Positions 8,922 through 18,614 are shown, counted from the first letter of the stretch. The stretch: DNA of 64,000 bases from a bacterium (GCA_016932575.1 JAFGCO010000055.1:124001-188000), one strand, 5' to 3'. The notes: generated from the letters alone by a model not told the origin. Made by a program: numbers and translations.

Positions 8922-11546
8922 TTAAAAATGATGTCCCAATGAAAAATAATATTGATGTTGTCCATCGCTCATGCGGCCGGCTGCCAAATGCAGCGGCCCC
9001 ACAAGGGTGTTCATGGATAAAATGATCCCGATACCGTGTTTAAAGTCGTCCAGATTAATTTTTGCATATTTTTCCCAGATACCCCCAAAGTCGTAGCGGA
9101 TGGATAAATAACTTTTAACGAGCTGACGAACAGGAAGGCGGTATCTCAATGTACTACTCAATAAAAGATTTCGCTTTCCAATCCAGGCATAATCGGGCAA
9201 TCCGATAAAACTGTTTAATCCTCCCATTCGGAATTGTTTTGAAAATGGTGTGTTAAGGCCGGAAGTGCCCCAGAAAAATTTGGGATGAAAAACGAAATCC
9301 CGATGAATGGGGTAATAGGATTCAAGCCATGAACTGAGTTTGATAAAGTCGATTTCACTGCCTAAAAATCGGGCTGATGTCTCATATTCCAACCGGTGGT
9401 ATTTTCCCCGACTTGGAAAGGGCATCCGGTCTCGTGTATCCACTTCTGATCGGATACAAACCGTTTGTATAAATTTTTTATCCGGGTTGACAGCCACAGA
9501 TGAATCAGCCTGAATATTGAAGATTTCAGAACGGATCTCAGCAAAAACGGTTCCCAGGCGCTGCATTTGCCTGCCTGCTCCGAATGTAGCATACAGTTGG
9601 CTGAGTTTATAAGAGCCCTGAATTTTATGATCCAGATAGTAATCGTATTGTGACCGGTTATATCCAATTTCAAGTTTTGATGTCAGAAAAGACGTGTATA
9701 AACGGTCGGCTCTTAAACTTCCCTTAAGTTGCTCATCTTTTGAACCCAGTAGTCCTGTCAGGGTTCCTTCTGCTCCAATTCCCCAGATATTATCCTGAAC
9801 CACTTCTATGAATCCTTTAGATCGCCTTTCAAGATCATATTTCAATCCAACGCGCGCTAATGAAAATTTTTGTTCAGTGACATGAAAGATAAGCCGGTAA
9901 TCATTTTCCTGAGGTACAACTTCAAATCGAACATCCTCAAAATAACCGGTACTGTAAATATTTTGGACAGATTGATTCACTTTTGCGATATTAAACAGCT
10001 CGCCTTTATTGATTGTCAGTTCCCGTTGAATAACGAATGGTTTTGTAATATCAAGTCCGCGAATTTTAACTTTGTCTATTTTTCCTTCATTAAGATCAAT
10101 ATAGAGTACATGGTCTTGAACGGCACTTGATCGCAGCCGAACAAGCGTGAATCCTGCACCCTGATAATAAGCAAGTAATTTTCTGAGATCTTTTTTACCC
10201 TGCTGAATTCGAATCCTTTGATGTGGACGGGTTTCAATCAAAGAGAGTAACAAGGAATCTGAGTATTCATGATTTCCTGAAATGACAATCCGCTTGATTC
10301 GAGGTGTTTCACTGACCTGAAAATGCAGGATATGCTGACTGGTATCATATGAGGCCGTGATGTTTGTTAACAGATCTGATTGATAAAGCTTGTGGGCCGA
10401 CCATCGAATATCATTCGTTGAAATCGGATAGCGTGTGTCAAGATTCAGCTTGTTCAAATAATAAGCGGCTGTTTCATATTGACAGCCGGAGACGGTGATG
10501 TATTTCACAGGACAGATCCTGTCGGAAAACTTTAAATCACGTTTAGAAAGAAGAGAGTCAATTAAATATATCTTTGCTTCGGCGGCTTTCTCTCCGACCT
10601 GAATAATATCATCAATCTTTGAAAAATCAGTATTTGATAATTCCTCCAATAATGGCTGGATTCCGATGTCTGCTTTTTGATATTGAGCTTCAATGGACTC
10701 CTGTGACATGATTGTTGTCACCTGGTCCGCAATTTCCCAGGGTGCTTTCAAATTGTTTTCAATTCTTAATTTTGAGGATGTATCCACAGCAATGATCAAG
10801 TCGCATTTCAGATTGCGCGCATCATCCACTGGAAGGTTCTGAACCAGGCCTCCGTCTACAAGCCAGGCGCCGTTTTTTCTGACCGGAGTAAACAGCAGGG
10901 GGATGGCCATACTGGCCCGAAGGGCTTCTATTAGAGAGCCTTCAGAGAGAACGACTTTTTCACCCGTTAAAAGGTCTGTTGTAATGGCGCGAAAAGGGAT
11001 GGCCAGATCATCGAAATTTCTTGAAACCGGATAACGAGCCTTCCAGATTAATTCAGAGAGAAGCTGATTAAATTTGACGCCACTTGTAAAGGCGCTTTGA
11101 ATATCCGGCGAAAATCCCTGAAATCTTAGTTGAAACAGATGACGTGAGCGCTCAGCTTTTTCAGCGAGGAATAATTGTTGTCTGGGGGGTGTATCCCGAA
11201 TGATTTCATCCCATGCGATTTGCCTGGCCAGAGAATCAAGATCATGAGCCGTATATCCGATTGCATAAAGACCGCCGATAATTGCACCCATACTGGTACC
11301 AGTGATACCGTCGATTGGAATTCCATGGCGTTCAAGTACTTTCAATACACCAATTTGTGCAATTCCCCTTGCCCCCCCCCCACTCAGTGCCAGCGCAATC
11401 CGGGGAGACAGGGAACGGTGATACGGGACGTAACTGTCATTTCCAGAGGCGTGTTCTTCAAAGCCAAGTGGAATGTTAATGTATTGCGCGTGAGTGAATC
11501 CCAGGAACAGAAAAACAAGAGCATATATCCATATTGAAAATTTCAT
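8922..11546 (-). CDS. Patatin-like phospholipase fused to POTRA and outer-membrane barrel
   Basis: An 874-residue exported protein. The signal peptide is MKFSIWIYALVFLFLGFTHA. Residues 48-330 are a patatin domain with oxyanion-hole loop GGGARG (56-61), nucleophile motif GTSMG (Ser85) and catalytic DGG (Asp231). POTRA-like segments follow (about 350-560, e.g. IKRIVISGNHEYSDSLLLSL). A BamA/TamA-type barrel fills the C-terminus and ends in FSLGHHF with terminal Phe. This is the architecture of PlpD-type (type Vd) autotransporters and their FCB homologues, which hydrolyse phospholipids at or beyond the outer membrane. It is the last gene of a minus-strand run after the PilT pair. The oxyanion loop is encoded by ten consecutive G. 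No clear ribosome site precedes the ATG. Confidence 0.92.
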   Translation of the reverse strand: MKFSIWIYALVFLFLGFTHAQYINIPLGFEEHASGNDSYVPYHRSLSPRIALALSGGGARGIAQIGVLKVLERHGIPIDGITGTSMGAIIGGLYAIGYTAHDLDSLARQIAWDEIIRDTPPRQQLFLAEKAERSRHLFQLRFQGFSPDIQSAFTSGVKFNQLLSELIWKARYPVSRNFDDLAIPFRAITTDLLTGEKVVLSEGSLIEALRASMAIPLLFTPVRKNGAWLVDGGLVQNLPVDDARNLKCDLIIAVDTSSKLRIENNLKAPWEIADQVTTIMSQESIEAQYQKADIGIQPLLEELSNTDFSKIDDIIQVGEKAAEAKIYLIDSLLSKRDLKFSDRICPVKYITVSGCQYETAAYYLNKLNLDTRYPISTNDIRWSAHKLYQSDLLTNITASYDTSQHILHFQVSETPRIKRIVISGNHEYSDSLLLSLIETRPHQRIRIQQGKKDLRKLLAYYQGAGFTLVRLRSSAVQDHVLYIDLNEGKIDKVKIRGLDITKPFVIQRELTINKGELFNIAKVNQSVQNIYSTGYFEDVRFEVVPQENDYRLIFHVTEQKFSLARVGLKYDLERRSKGFIEVVQDNIWGIGAEGTLTGLLGSKDEQLKGSLRADRLYTSFLTSKLEIGYNRSQYDYYLDHKIQGSYKLSQLYATFGAGRQMQRLGTVFAEIRSEIFNIQADSSVAVNPDKKFIQTVCIRSEVDTRDRMPFPSRGKYHRLEYETSARFLGSEIDFIKLSSWLESYYPIHRDFVFHPKFFWGTSGLNTPFSKQFRMGGLNSFIGLPDYAWIGKRNLLLSSTLRYRLPVRQLVKSYLSIRYDFGGIWEKYAKINLDDFKHGIGIILSMNTLVGPLHLAAGRMSDGQHQYYFSLGHHF
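11372..11381 (-). repeat. Homopolymer of ten G in the patatin coding strand
   Basis: The plus strand shows ten C here, read as ten G in the gene. The run encodes the three Gly of the oxyanion loop plus the first base of Ala59. It is the longest G or C run I found; others in the window reach eight. A one-base slip would frameshift the protein before its active-site Ser85. Confidence 0.9.
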
Positions 11547-11721
11547 GAATGGAAGTTACTCAATATCAGTTTGATATGCAATTTGATTTTTTTCGAAAGA
11601 ATGTCCAGGTATTTTATTTTAAAATAAATAGAGCAAGTAAATCAATTATTATGGATTTTTCTTATTTATGAATAAATTTATGTGTCTTTGATTGCGGCGG
11701 GCAAGAGAATGATTTGTGCGA

Positions 11722-12780
11722 CTAATGCGCATATTGTAGAAAACGCTTTTTATCACTGGACTTCAGGTACGCTTCTTCACCACTTATTTGGTTGCTCCGT
11801 AAATATTTTTCAATAGAATCATCCATTAATTGCATGCCATTGGATTTACCAGCCATGATGATATTGCGAATATTGGTTGTGTTGCCTTCGCGAATATTCG
11901 AAGATAATCCCTGGGTAGCCATTAAAATTTCGTTGGCAGCGATTCGTCCGTTCCCGTCTTTGGTACGCAGCAACATTTGAGAACATACACCCCGCAGGGT
12001 ATCAGCCAGCATAGTTCGGGTTTTATTTTGTTCATCGGGCGGGAACACATCGATGATTCGATCAACTGTTTTACTTGCGGAATTGGTATGTAAAGTCCCA
12101 AAGACCAGCATACCCATTGAGGCAGCGGATAGTGCCAGAGAAATGGTTTCGTAATCCCGAAGTTCACCTACAAGAATGACGTCCGGATTTTGGCGCGCAG
12201 CCGTTTTTAATCCTTCAGCAAAACTATGCGTGTCCTTGCCTACTTCACGCTGACAGAAGATGCTTTTTCTATTTTGATGAACGAATTCAATGGGTTCTTC
12301 TATGGTGATAATATAGCGGGCTTCATGGATATTGATATGATGAATGATTGCCGCCAAGGTTGTTGACTTTCCGGAGCCGGTGGGACCTGTCATTAATACA
12401 AGCCCTGAACGCAGTTTAGCGAAATTGATTAATACAGACGGCAGTTTTAATTTTTCAATAGATAAAATCTCTGTAGGAATCATTCTGAGCACTGCGCCCA
12501 TACCATGTATTTGATAGTAGTAATTCACCCGGAATCGACCCCGGTCTTCAAGACTGTAGGCAAAATCAACATCCATATGCTCCTGGAATTTTTTCCATCG
12601 CCATGGTTCGCAGATTTCGCTGAGCATTTGATTCATTCTTTCTTGATCCAAATCCGGCTCTTCATCCAATGTATCCAAATAGCCATGTATGCGAACTTTG
12701 GGCTTTTGGCCCTGTAGCAGATGCAAATCAGAGCCACGCTTGTTCAATAATATATCACACAAATGATCGATCAAAGGCAT
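11722..12780 (-). CDS. pilT: Type IV pilus retraction ATPase PilT
   Basis: A 352-residue hexameric ATPase of the secretion-ATPase superfamily that depolymerises type IV pili from the cytoplasmic side of the inner membrane. Walker A is GPTGSGKS (132-139), the Asp box is near 158-165 (ITIEEPIE), Walker B is ILVGELRD (202-209) and the His box GTLHTNSA is near 228-235. Length and the absence of an N-terminal GspE domain and of the zinc-binding cysteines of PilB fit PilT. It starts 18 bases after a second PilT-like gene, so the two are one operon. No pilin assembly genes are beside it; a prepilin-like gene is about 8 kb away at 22930. Confidence 0.93.
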   Translation of the reverse strand: MPLIDHLCDILLNKRGSDLHLLQGQKPKVRIHGYLDTLDEEPDLDQERMNQMLSEICEPWRWKKFQEHMDVDFAYSLEDRGRFRVNYYYQIHGMGAVLRMIPTEILSIEKLKLPSVLINFAKLRSGLVLMTGPTGSGKSTTLAAIIHHINIHEARYIITIEEPIEFVHQNRKSIFCQREVGKDTHSFAEGLKTAARQNPDVILVGELRDYETISLALSAASMGMLVFGTLHTNSASKTVDRIIDVFPPDEQNKTRTMLADTLRGVCSQMLLRTKDGNGRIAANEILMATQGLSSNIREGNTTNIRNIIMAGKSNGMQLMDDSIEKYLRSNQISGEEAYLKSSDKKRFLQYAH

Positions 12781-12798
12781 GAATAGCTCCTACATTCA

Positions 12799-14175
12799 TT
12801 ATATTCCACTGCTTTTTTGCTGTTGAAACAACAGGTTATCGACCATAGCATAATGGGCCTCATCGGTTTCAATTATTTTTTTCTGGAGTAATTCTTTAAT
12901 GGAGTTATCCATGATTTGCATTCCCTTTGATTGATTTATCCGCATCATATTTTTAATTTGAAAGACCTTGTTGTCGCGAATCAGACTGCTGATTGAGGAA
13001 AGATTAATCATGATTTCCAAGGCCAGCACACGTCCTTGATCGTCCGCCCTGGGAATCAGACGCTGACAGATAATCCCCCGTAAGGATTCACTGACCATGG
13101 CCCGGATTTGATTTTGCTGGTTGGGAGGGAAAAAATCCAACAGACGCATTACCGTCTGAGCGGCATCGATTGTATGAAGTGTTGAAAAGACAAGATGGCC
13201 GGTTTCTGCGGCTGTTACAGCCAGTGAAGCGGTTTCAAGATCTCTCAATTCGCCGACCAAAATGACATCAGGATCTTCGCGGAGTGCGGCACGAAGCGCA
13301 TTGCTGAAGTTTTTAGTATGCGATCCCACCTGGCGTTGACTGATATGTGATTTAATAGGGTCATATATGAATTCAATCGGATCTTCCAGTGTAATGATAT
13401 GCTCTGATCGTTTTTGATTGATCAAATCGATTATCGCGGCCAAAGTAGACGATTTACCGGCACCTCCTGGGCCAGTGACCAGTACCAGCCCTTGAGTGTA
13501 ATCGGCAAATTGCTTGATGTGCTCAGGAAGGCCCAGGTTCTCAAATTTTGGAACAGATTGACTAATTATCCGAAAACTCGCTTCCCAGCCGAGACGTTGT
13601 TTTAGGAAACAGCTTCGATATCGTCCGTGATCCGGAAATTCCAGACAAAGTTCAAGGGAAAGGTTTGTTTTTAATTTTTCACGCTGGTTTTCCTTTAACG
13701 CGTTAAATAGAATTTTTTCTGTTTCCTGAGGAGTAAAGGGAGGCCGGTCAAATAGGATCATTTTGCCGTGCTTTCGAATGAGAGGGGGGGAATTGACACT
13801 GATATACAAATCTGAAGCATCCTGATTGCGGGCTTCCATCAGAAACGCTTGCAGAGATTCAGAGTTTTTCAGAGTGTCAGAAGAGATCCTGGGTGTTGGA
13901 GAGACGTCTGATGGAAGTGATGCCGAAATTGTATTGACTTGAGACGGGGAAGCAGCAGGGGGTTGTTGCGGTCGGGATTGTGATTCGAATTTATTTTTGA
14001 TAAGAGCGGCGTGTTTCTCGCTGACCAGTTTGGTACGTATCAATATATCTAATAATTGCAATTCAGGATGCTGAACGAGCAGCACTTTGGCTTTTTGAAG
14101 CTGTTCCTCAGTGACGAGCTTGTTTTTATAAATAACCTTTTCAACGAATTGATCAAATTGCAGATTGACAGCCAT
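12799..14175 (-). CDS. PilT/PilU-like ATPase with N-terminal extension
   Basis: A 458-residue PilT-family ATPase. Residues 1-65 form a small helical domain (EEQLQKAKVLLVQHPELQLL, ending VSEKHAALIKNKF) like the MshE/GspE N-terminal modules. A Pro/Ser/Gln-rich linker (66-105) leads to the motor domain from about 106. Walker A is GPGGAGKS (235-242), with Ala where PilT has Ser; Walker B is ILVGELRD and the His box is STLHT. PilT is often paired with the auxiliary PilU, which this may resemble functionally, although the N-terminal extension is not typical of PilU. It is the first gene of the minus-strand run 14175-8922. Confidence 0.88.
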   Translation of the reverse strand: MAVNLQFDQFVEKVIYKNKLVTEEQLQKAKVLLVQHPELQLLDILIRTKLVSEKHAALIKNKFESQSRPQQPPAASPSQVNTISASLPSDVSPTPRISSDTLKNSESLQAFLMEARNQDASDLYISVNSPPLIRKHGKMILFDRPPFTPQETEKILFNALKENQREKLKTNLSLELCLEFPDHGRYRSCFLKQRLGWEASFRIISQSVPKFENLGLPEHIKQFADYTQGLVLVTGPGGAGKSSTLAAIIDLINQKRSEHIITLEDPIEFIYDPIKSHISQRQVGSHTKNFSNALRAALREDPDVILVGELRDLETASLAVTAAETGHLVFSTLHTIDAAQTVMRLLDFFPPNQQNQIRAMVSESLRGIICQRLIPRADDQGRVLALEIMINLSSISSLIRDNKVFQIKNMMRINQSKGMQIMDNSIKELLQKKIIETDEAHYAMVDNLLFQQQKSSGI

Positions 14176-14367
14176 ATTGTCCTTCAGTTGATGAATACCG
14201 AGATAATGAATGGATTAGGGCAAGAAATATACCAATCCAAATGAATATTGTTAAATGTGATTTTTAAGCAGAAATTGGTCTTTCAGATAGTTTTCATTTT
14301 GAAAAATGCGAATAAAAATAGATAGTTTCTACTGGGTAGAAATAGACAGATAAAACAAAATTTCCCT

Positions 14368-14399
14368 TGAAAAAAGAATTGAAATTGTGATATTATAAT
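14368..14399 (+). promoter_or_regulatory. Possible promoter of the aclBA operon
   Basis: A perfect TATAAT lies at 14394-14399, 57 bases before the aclB start, in the divergent gap between aclB and the PilT-like gene. The nearest -35-like hexamer, TTGAAA at 14368-14373, is 20 bases away, longer than ideal. Confidence 0.35.
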
Positions 14400-14456
14400 G
14401 CAGTATTATTTACGGTAGGGCAATTTTGTTGATTTAATTGAAAGGCGGGGTTTATC

Positions 14457-15725
14457 ATGCAAATGGCCGGATTGAAATATGGCGCCAGGCTGTTGGAGCT
14501 GATTGAGTTTCCGGTGGCTCGTTCCCTGGATGGGGATGCGACTTTGGAAGCATTGCAGAATATGCTGGACGAGTTCGGAAAACTTGTGGTAAAGCCGGTG
14601 TTCTTTGGTGGAGTGGGAAAGAAAGGCAAAGCCGGATTGATCCGTTTTGTGGACAGCTTGACCGAGGCGATGAAGGCAAAGGAAGAGTTATATTTTTCAA
14701 CGCACCAATGGGGTACAAAAATAGTTCGATCCAACGGTGTCATTTTTGAAGAGTTTGTGCCCTCTGACACGGAGATTTATTTTAGCATCAGTACGTCTAC
14801 CAGAAAAAGAAAACCCATTTTTACAATCAGCCCCCATGGTGGAATGGATATTGAATCATTGCCTGCCGAAAAAAAACGCATGGTCTGGATTGATCCCTTT
14901 ATTGGTATTAAATCTTTTGATGTTACCAACGCGCTGGTCGATACAGACTGTCCCGAACCCTATATATCATCACTGGTTCAACATTTGCCAAAGCTTTGGG
15001 ATTTGTATGACAATTACGGCCTGACCACCCTGGAGTTAAATCCTATCCGTATGCGAAAAGAGGGGAATCGCTTTGTTCCTGTGGCTTGTGATTTTCGAGC
15101 AGCTTTTGATCAAGATAATCATGCTTGGCGTCGTTTGAATCTTCCCGGCATGATTTTTCAATCCGAACTGACCCCTTTTGAATCTGAGATTAATCGGCTT
15201 AGAACCTATCAAGGACAATCCGATGTTCTGGAACTTAATCCGGAAGGAACCATTATTCCTTTTATGTTCGGGGGCGGAGCCAACAGCGCAGCAACCGAAA
15301 CGTTGGGGGATCAGGCGGTTTTTTCGTCGGACTTCGGGGGCAATCCGCCCTATGAAAAGATGATACAAATCAGCAGGATTGTTTTTAAGTATTGGCTTGA
15401 TAAAGCCAATTTGCTGTTATTAATCGGCGGTAAAGCCAATAATACTGATATTTATATTACATTTAAAGGTATTTTTGATGCGCTTCGGGATCATATGGCA
15501 GAATATGGACATCGACCTATTTATACGGTTATAGGTCGGGGAGGTCCCAACCTGATCCGTGGGATGTTTTATGCCAAAGATATTTTGGACCGGTTAAAGC
15601 TGCCATATAAGATGTTTGGATATGATTCATCCATGATCGAAGTATTGAATTATGCGAAAAAAATCGATCGTTTTTGGGATGAGACAGGAAGGGATATATA
15701 TCGAAGAAAGGTGGAATCGGTATGA
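14457..15725 (+). CDS. aclB: ATP-citrate lyase, ATP-grasp (beta-type) subunit, divergent
   Basis: A 422-residue homologue of AclB, the subunit resembling succinyl-CoA synthetase beta. In the intact enzyme it binds ATP and citrate and, with AclA, makes acetyl-CoA and oxaloacetate from citrate and CoA. Visible motifs: an N-terminal ATP-grasp region (GKLVVKPVFFGGVGKKGKAG), GGMDIE (128-133), LELNP (192-196) and the C-terminal FGGGANSAATETLGD with LLIGGKANNTDIYITFKGI, which parallels AclB (GGGASVIYADTVGD-like) rather than SucC. Chlorobium AclB is about 398 residues and also precedes aclA. The stop overlaps the aclA ATG by four bases, so synthesis is probably coupled. It could be a related citryl-CoA or other CoA ligase, but the tail favours the citrate-lyase family. 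Confidence 0.8.
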   Translation: MQMAGLKYGARLLELIEFPVARSLDGDATLEALQNMLDEFGKLVVKPVFFGGVGKKGKAGLIRFVDSLTEAMKAKEELYFSTHQWGTKIVRSNGVIFEEFVPSDTEIYFSISTSTRKRKPIFTISPHGGMDIESLPAEKKRMVWIDPFIGIKSFDVTNALVDTDCPEPYISSLVQHLPKLWDLYDNYGLTTLELNPIRMRKEGNRFVPVACDFRAAFDQDNHAWRRLNLPGMIFQSELTPFESEINRLRTYQGQSDVLELNPEGTIIPFMFGGGANSAATETLGDQAVFSSDFGGNPPYEKMIQISRIVFKYWLDKANLLLLIGGKANNTDIYITFKGIFDALRDHMAEYGHRPIYTVIGRGGPNLIRGMFYAKDILDRLKLPYKMFGYDSSMIEVLNYAKKIDRFWDETGRDIYRRKVESV

Positions 15726-18445
15726 GAGGACAAGTTACCAAACCCTTTCCATATTACGTGGGAATTCATTCTTTAGAAGAATTGATTACAAAGCAATCGA
15801 GGATCTGTGTCATCAACATTCTGGGCAGCGAAAGCAGAAAAGTGACTCCTGTATCTCATGAGTACAGCGGCGGTAATGTTGTGGCAGGTGTTCAGTATGG
15901 ACGTCGGGGCACTTTGGAGACTGCAATCGGAGAAATTCCCGTGTTTCGAAGTGTATTGGATGTCATGAAAAGTAATATCAGATTTGATGTCGGAGTCATC
16001 TATTTGCCACCGGCGGCAGTCAGTCAGGCTGTATGGGAACTGGTGACTTACAATAAAGATCTAAAACGGATCGTCATTGTTACAGAAAAGGTCACCTCCA
16101 GGGATTCACGAAATATTCGGTTTACGTGTCAGGAAGCCGGTGTCGATGTAATTGGTGCCAATTGTTTAGGGGTTGCCAATGTGTGGGATCGTGTTCGGGT
16201 TGGTGGAGCATTAGGTGGAGATCATCCCGAAGAAGCCCTAAAAAAAGGATCTGTTGCCATTTATTCCAATTCCGGAAATTTTACTACAACGATTGCCGAA
16301 TATTTGAAAACCGGTGGATTTGGGGTAACTACAGCTGTGAGTTCTGGCAAGGATGTGTATATCCATTTTGCACTGCCGGAATTTCTATACGCTGCTCAGA
16401 ATGATGCAAGAACAAAAGCAGTGGCCCTTTATATTGAGCCGGGTGGATATTATGAAAAGCAAGCCCTGGAATGGATACAGTCCAGAAGATTTGGATTTAG
16501 CAAACCGATGGTGGTATGTGTGACTGGCCGGTGGAAAAAAAGTATTATTCGATCATGCGGACATGCGGGTGCTATGGCAGGAGGAGGCGATGATGCAGAG
16601 TCAAAGGAACAATGGTTTGATACATATTTGGACATACCGGTTTTCGATTCCGATCATCCGAAAGTGACTAAAAAAGGAATCCGTATTGCATCGATCCAGC
16701 ATTTTCCGGAAGCCATGAAAGCGGTATTTAAAAAAATCGGGGAGCCACCTGATTTCAAGCCGGCGGGTGATCTTTCTTTAAAACTATGGATTGGCGATAA
16801 TCTTATTGTTCTGCCGGAGCCGTTAAGTCTGAAAATAACAACAGCCTTACTACCCTATGATCAACAAATTGCTAAAATGAGCAAACAGGTTGGTGCGCAG
16901 TATATGCGCCAAAATATGCGCAATGTGTCTGGCGTGTCAAGGATTCATCCTGGAACACACGTGGCCGAACTGCATGGTGTTTCAGTATTAAGTTTATCCC
17001 AGCAATCTGTGGAACAAAACATTTTCTTTTCCCTGTCAAAAGTTATGCCTGAGAGCCGGGACCGAAAAAAAATGAATTTTTTATTGAATCTCTTTTTAAA
17101 AATCAGTGTCCGGCAGATGCCGGTTAATGAAGAAGATCGCAGCCGATGCTTACCCAATGCTTGTCTGGCATCACAACTGGCATTGATTGGTGAAATGCCG
17201 CTTTTAGTCAAAAGCCGGGAATACAGTCGATGGATTATCGATATGATTCGTGAATATGGCGTTCCCGGATCTTCGAATAATATTGATAAAACACTGAAAT
17301 CCCTGATTGAGAAGATGCTTTTTACAAAATCCACTGTCGAATCAACCTTTTACAGTGGATGGTTACTAAAAGAGGTGCAAGAGGAGTCCAAAAGGCGGCC
17401 TCCGTTGCATTTTTGTCAATTGATTTTGTCATTGGCAGAATCACAGAAAAGACAGATCAAGGATCGGGATGCCTTCTTTCTGGCCACACTCTCGGTATGT
17501 TTGTTTTGGAATCCGATGCTCGAGAAACGGATAAGTCGCCAGCTGGCTGAAGATGCCGTTTTGTATCTTTATTTAATTGCGTTTATCATTTCGCACTCAG
17601 TGGTTGACCAAACCCATCATGAGTTCTGGAAGTATCTTAATGATGATAAAACGTTTCATCCAAGGGTGTCATTTTCTGAGAATATATTCAGGATATTGTT
17701 TAACCGAAAGCCCGCAGGGAATGAATTGATCGAATTGCAAATGCTTCTTGGATTGACCATGACGAACGGGCCCGGAACACTTTCAGCGAAAGGAGCAAAA
17801 GAAACAGTCAGCGCGAGAAATCCCATAAGCCTTGCTTTTGTCGGATTTTTATGCAACACGGGATTGGCTCATGGTGGCAATGGATTCGAAGCGGTAAAAT
17901 ACTTAATCGAACAGTTCAGTTTTGTTGATGTTATCGATCCGGGAAATCGGTCACATGGACTGAATTTGCAATCCCTGGCAAACAAAGCCGCCCGCATTTA
18001 TAGAAAGTACAAGCAGGAACAGAAAGAGACGGGACGGCTTGGTTATCAGCGCATTCCCTGCATTAACCATCCGGTGTTTAAGGGCAATGAAGTGAATATT
18101 GATCCACGGGAGGATTATATATACAAGAAATTTGAGGAACAGCGGATTTATAACATTTTTCTGGATTTTTATCATCACTTGGTCCGTGAATTATTTAATG
18201 AAGGTGTCACACAAAATATATTTTGTGTCAACATCGATGCTGTGCTGGCCGTGATTACACTCAAACTGATATGGAACGATTATAAGAAGCAAAAGTTATC
18301 ATTGAAACAGGCGCAGGATTTGGTATTTATTCTGTTTCTTGTCGGTCGTTCAATTGGTATCGCAGCGGAAATTGCGGACCATCGAGATCGCGGGTTGGAT
18401 ATGGATTGCCGGACGCCACAGCGAGAGGTGAAATATGTCTTATAA
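15722..18445 (+). CDS. aclA: ATP-citrate lyase, CoA-ligase alpha/citrate-synthase-like subunit, enlarged
   Basis: A 907-residue protein, against about 610 for Chlorobium AclA. Residues 1-345 match succinyl-CoA synthetase alpha: a Rossmann CoA-binding part, IYSNSGNFTTTIAEYLKTGG, and the phospho-His motif GHAGA (His281). Residues about 620-907 match the citrate-synthase-like module of ATP-citrate lyase: GLAHGGNGFEA (His717), INHPVFKG with DPRE (His783), VNIDAV (Asp839, aligning with human ACLY Asp1026) and the RSIGIAAEIADHR tail. The first His of citrate synthase, in a DHG-type motif in relatives, is Asn682 here (TNGPG). Residues 346-620 are extra and weakly resemble the N-terminal part of citrate synthase. 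If active, it would support reductive TCA cycling or cytosolic acetyl-CoA supply. Alternatives: a type II lyase or an altered reaction. Confidence 0.75.
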   Translation: MRGQVTKPFPYYVGIHSLEELITKQSRICVINILGSESRKVTPVSHEYSGGNVVAGVQYGRRGTLETAIGEIPVFRSVLDVMKSNIRFDVGVIYLPPAAVSQAVWELVTYNKDLKRIVIVTEKVTSRDSRNIRFTCQEAGVDVIGANCLGVANVWDRVRVGGALGGDHPEEALKKGSVAIYSNSGNFTTTIAEYLKTGGFGVTTAVSSGKDVYIHFALPEFLYAAQNDARTKAVALYIEPGGYYEKQALEWIQSRRFGFSKPMVVCVTGRWKKSIIRSCGHAGAMAGGGDDAESKEQWFDTYLDIPVFDSDHPKVTKKGIRIASIQHFPEAMKAVFKKIGEPPDFKPAGDLSLKLWIGDNLIVLPEPLSLKITTALLPYDQQIAKMSKQVGAQYMRQNMRNVSGVSRIHPGTHVAELHGVSVLSLSQQSVEQNIFFSLSKVMPESRDRKKMNFLLNLFLKISVRQMPVNEEDRSRCLPNACLASQLALIGEMPLLVKSREYSRWIIDMIREYGVPGSSNNIDKTLKSLIEKMLFTKSTVESTFYSGWLLKEVQEESKRRPPLHFCQLILSLAESQKRQIKDRDAFFLATLSVCLFWNPMLEKRISRQLAEDAVLYLYLIAFIISHSVVDQTHHEFWKYLNDDKTFHPRVSFSENIFRILFNRKPAGNELIELQMLLGLTMTNGPGTLSAKGAKETVSARNPISLAFVGFLCNTGLAHGGNGFEAVKYLIEQFSFVDVIDPGNRSHGLNLQSLANKAARIYRKYKQEQKETGRLGYQRIPCINHPVFKGNEVNIDPREDYIYKKFEEQRIYNIFLDFYHHLVRELFNEGVTQNIFCVNIDAVLAVITLKLIWNDYKKQKLSLKQAQDLVFILFLVGRSIGIAAEIADHRDRGLDMDCRTPQREVKYVL

Positions 18446-18614
18446 AAGGATGATTAAATCTGTCCGCAGAGAGCACATGATGAAAATCAAACTGTTTCAG
18501 CGTTTTTCGGCAAGAAAATTTTATTCATATCTTGGTGTTTGAATTTTCAGTTTTTCATATTATCTTTAAAGCGTTTGAGTCTGTATTGAAATTATTAACA
18601 GGGATTTTTTATTA

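Noticed and set aside
11175-11537. 120-codon plus-strand frame within the patatin gene
   Set aside because: Antisense of the conserved patatin active-site region; not protein-like.
18435-18542. 35-codon frame overlapping the aclA end, with GAGAGGTG four bases before its ATG
   Set aside because: Short, basic, no recognisable family and largely determined by the end of aclA; not enough to call a gene.
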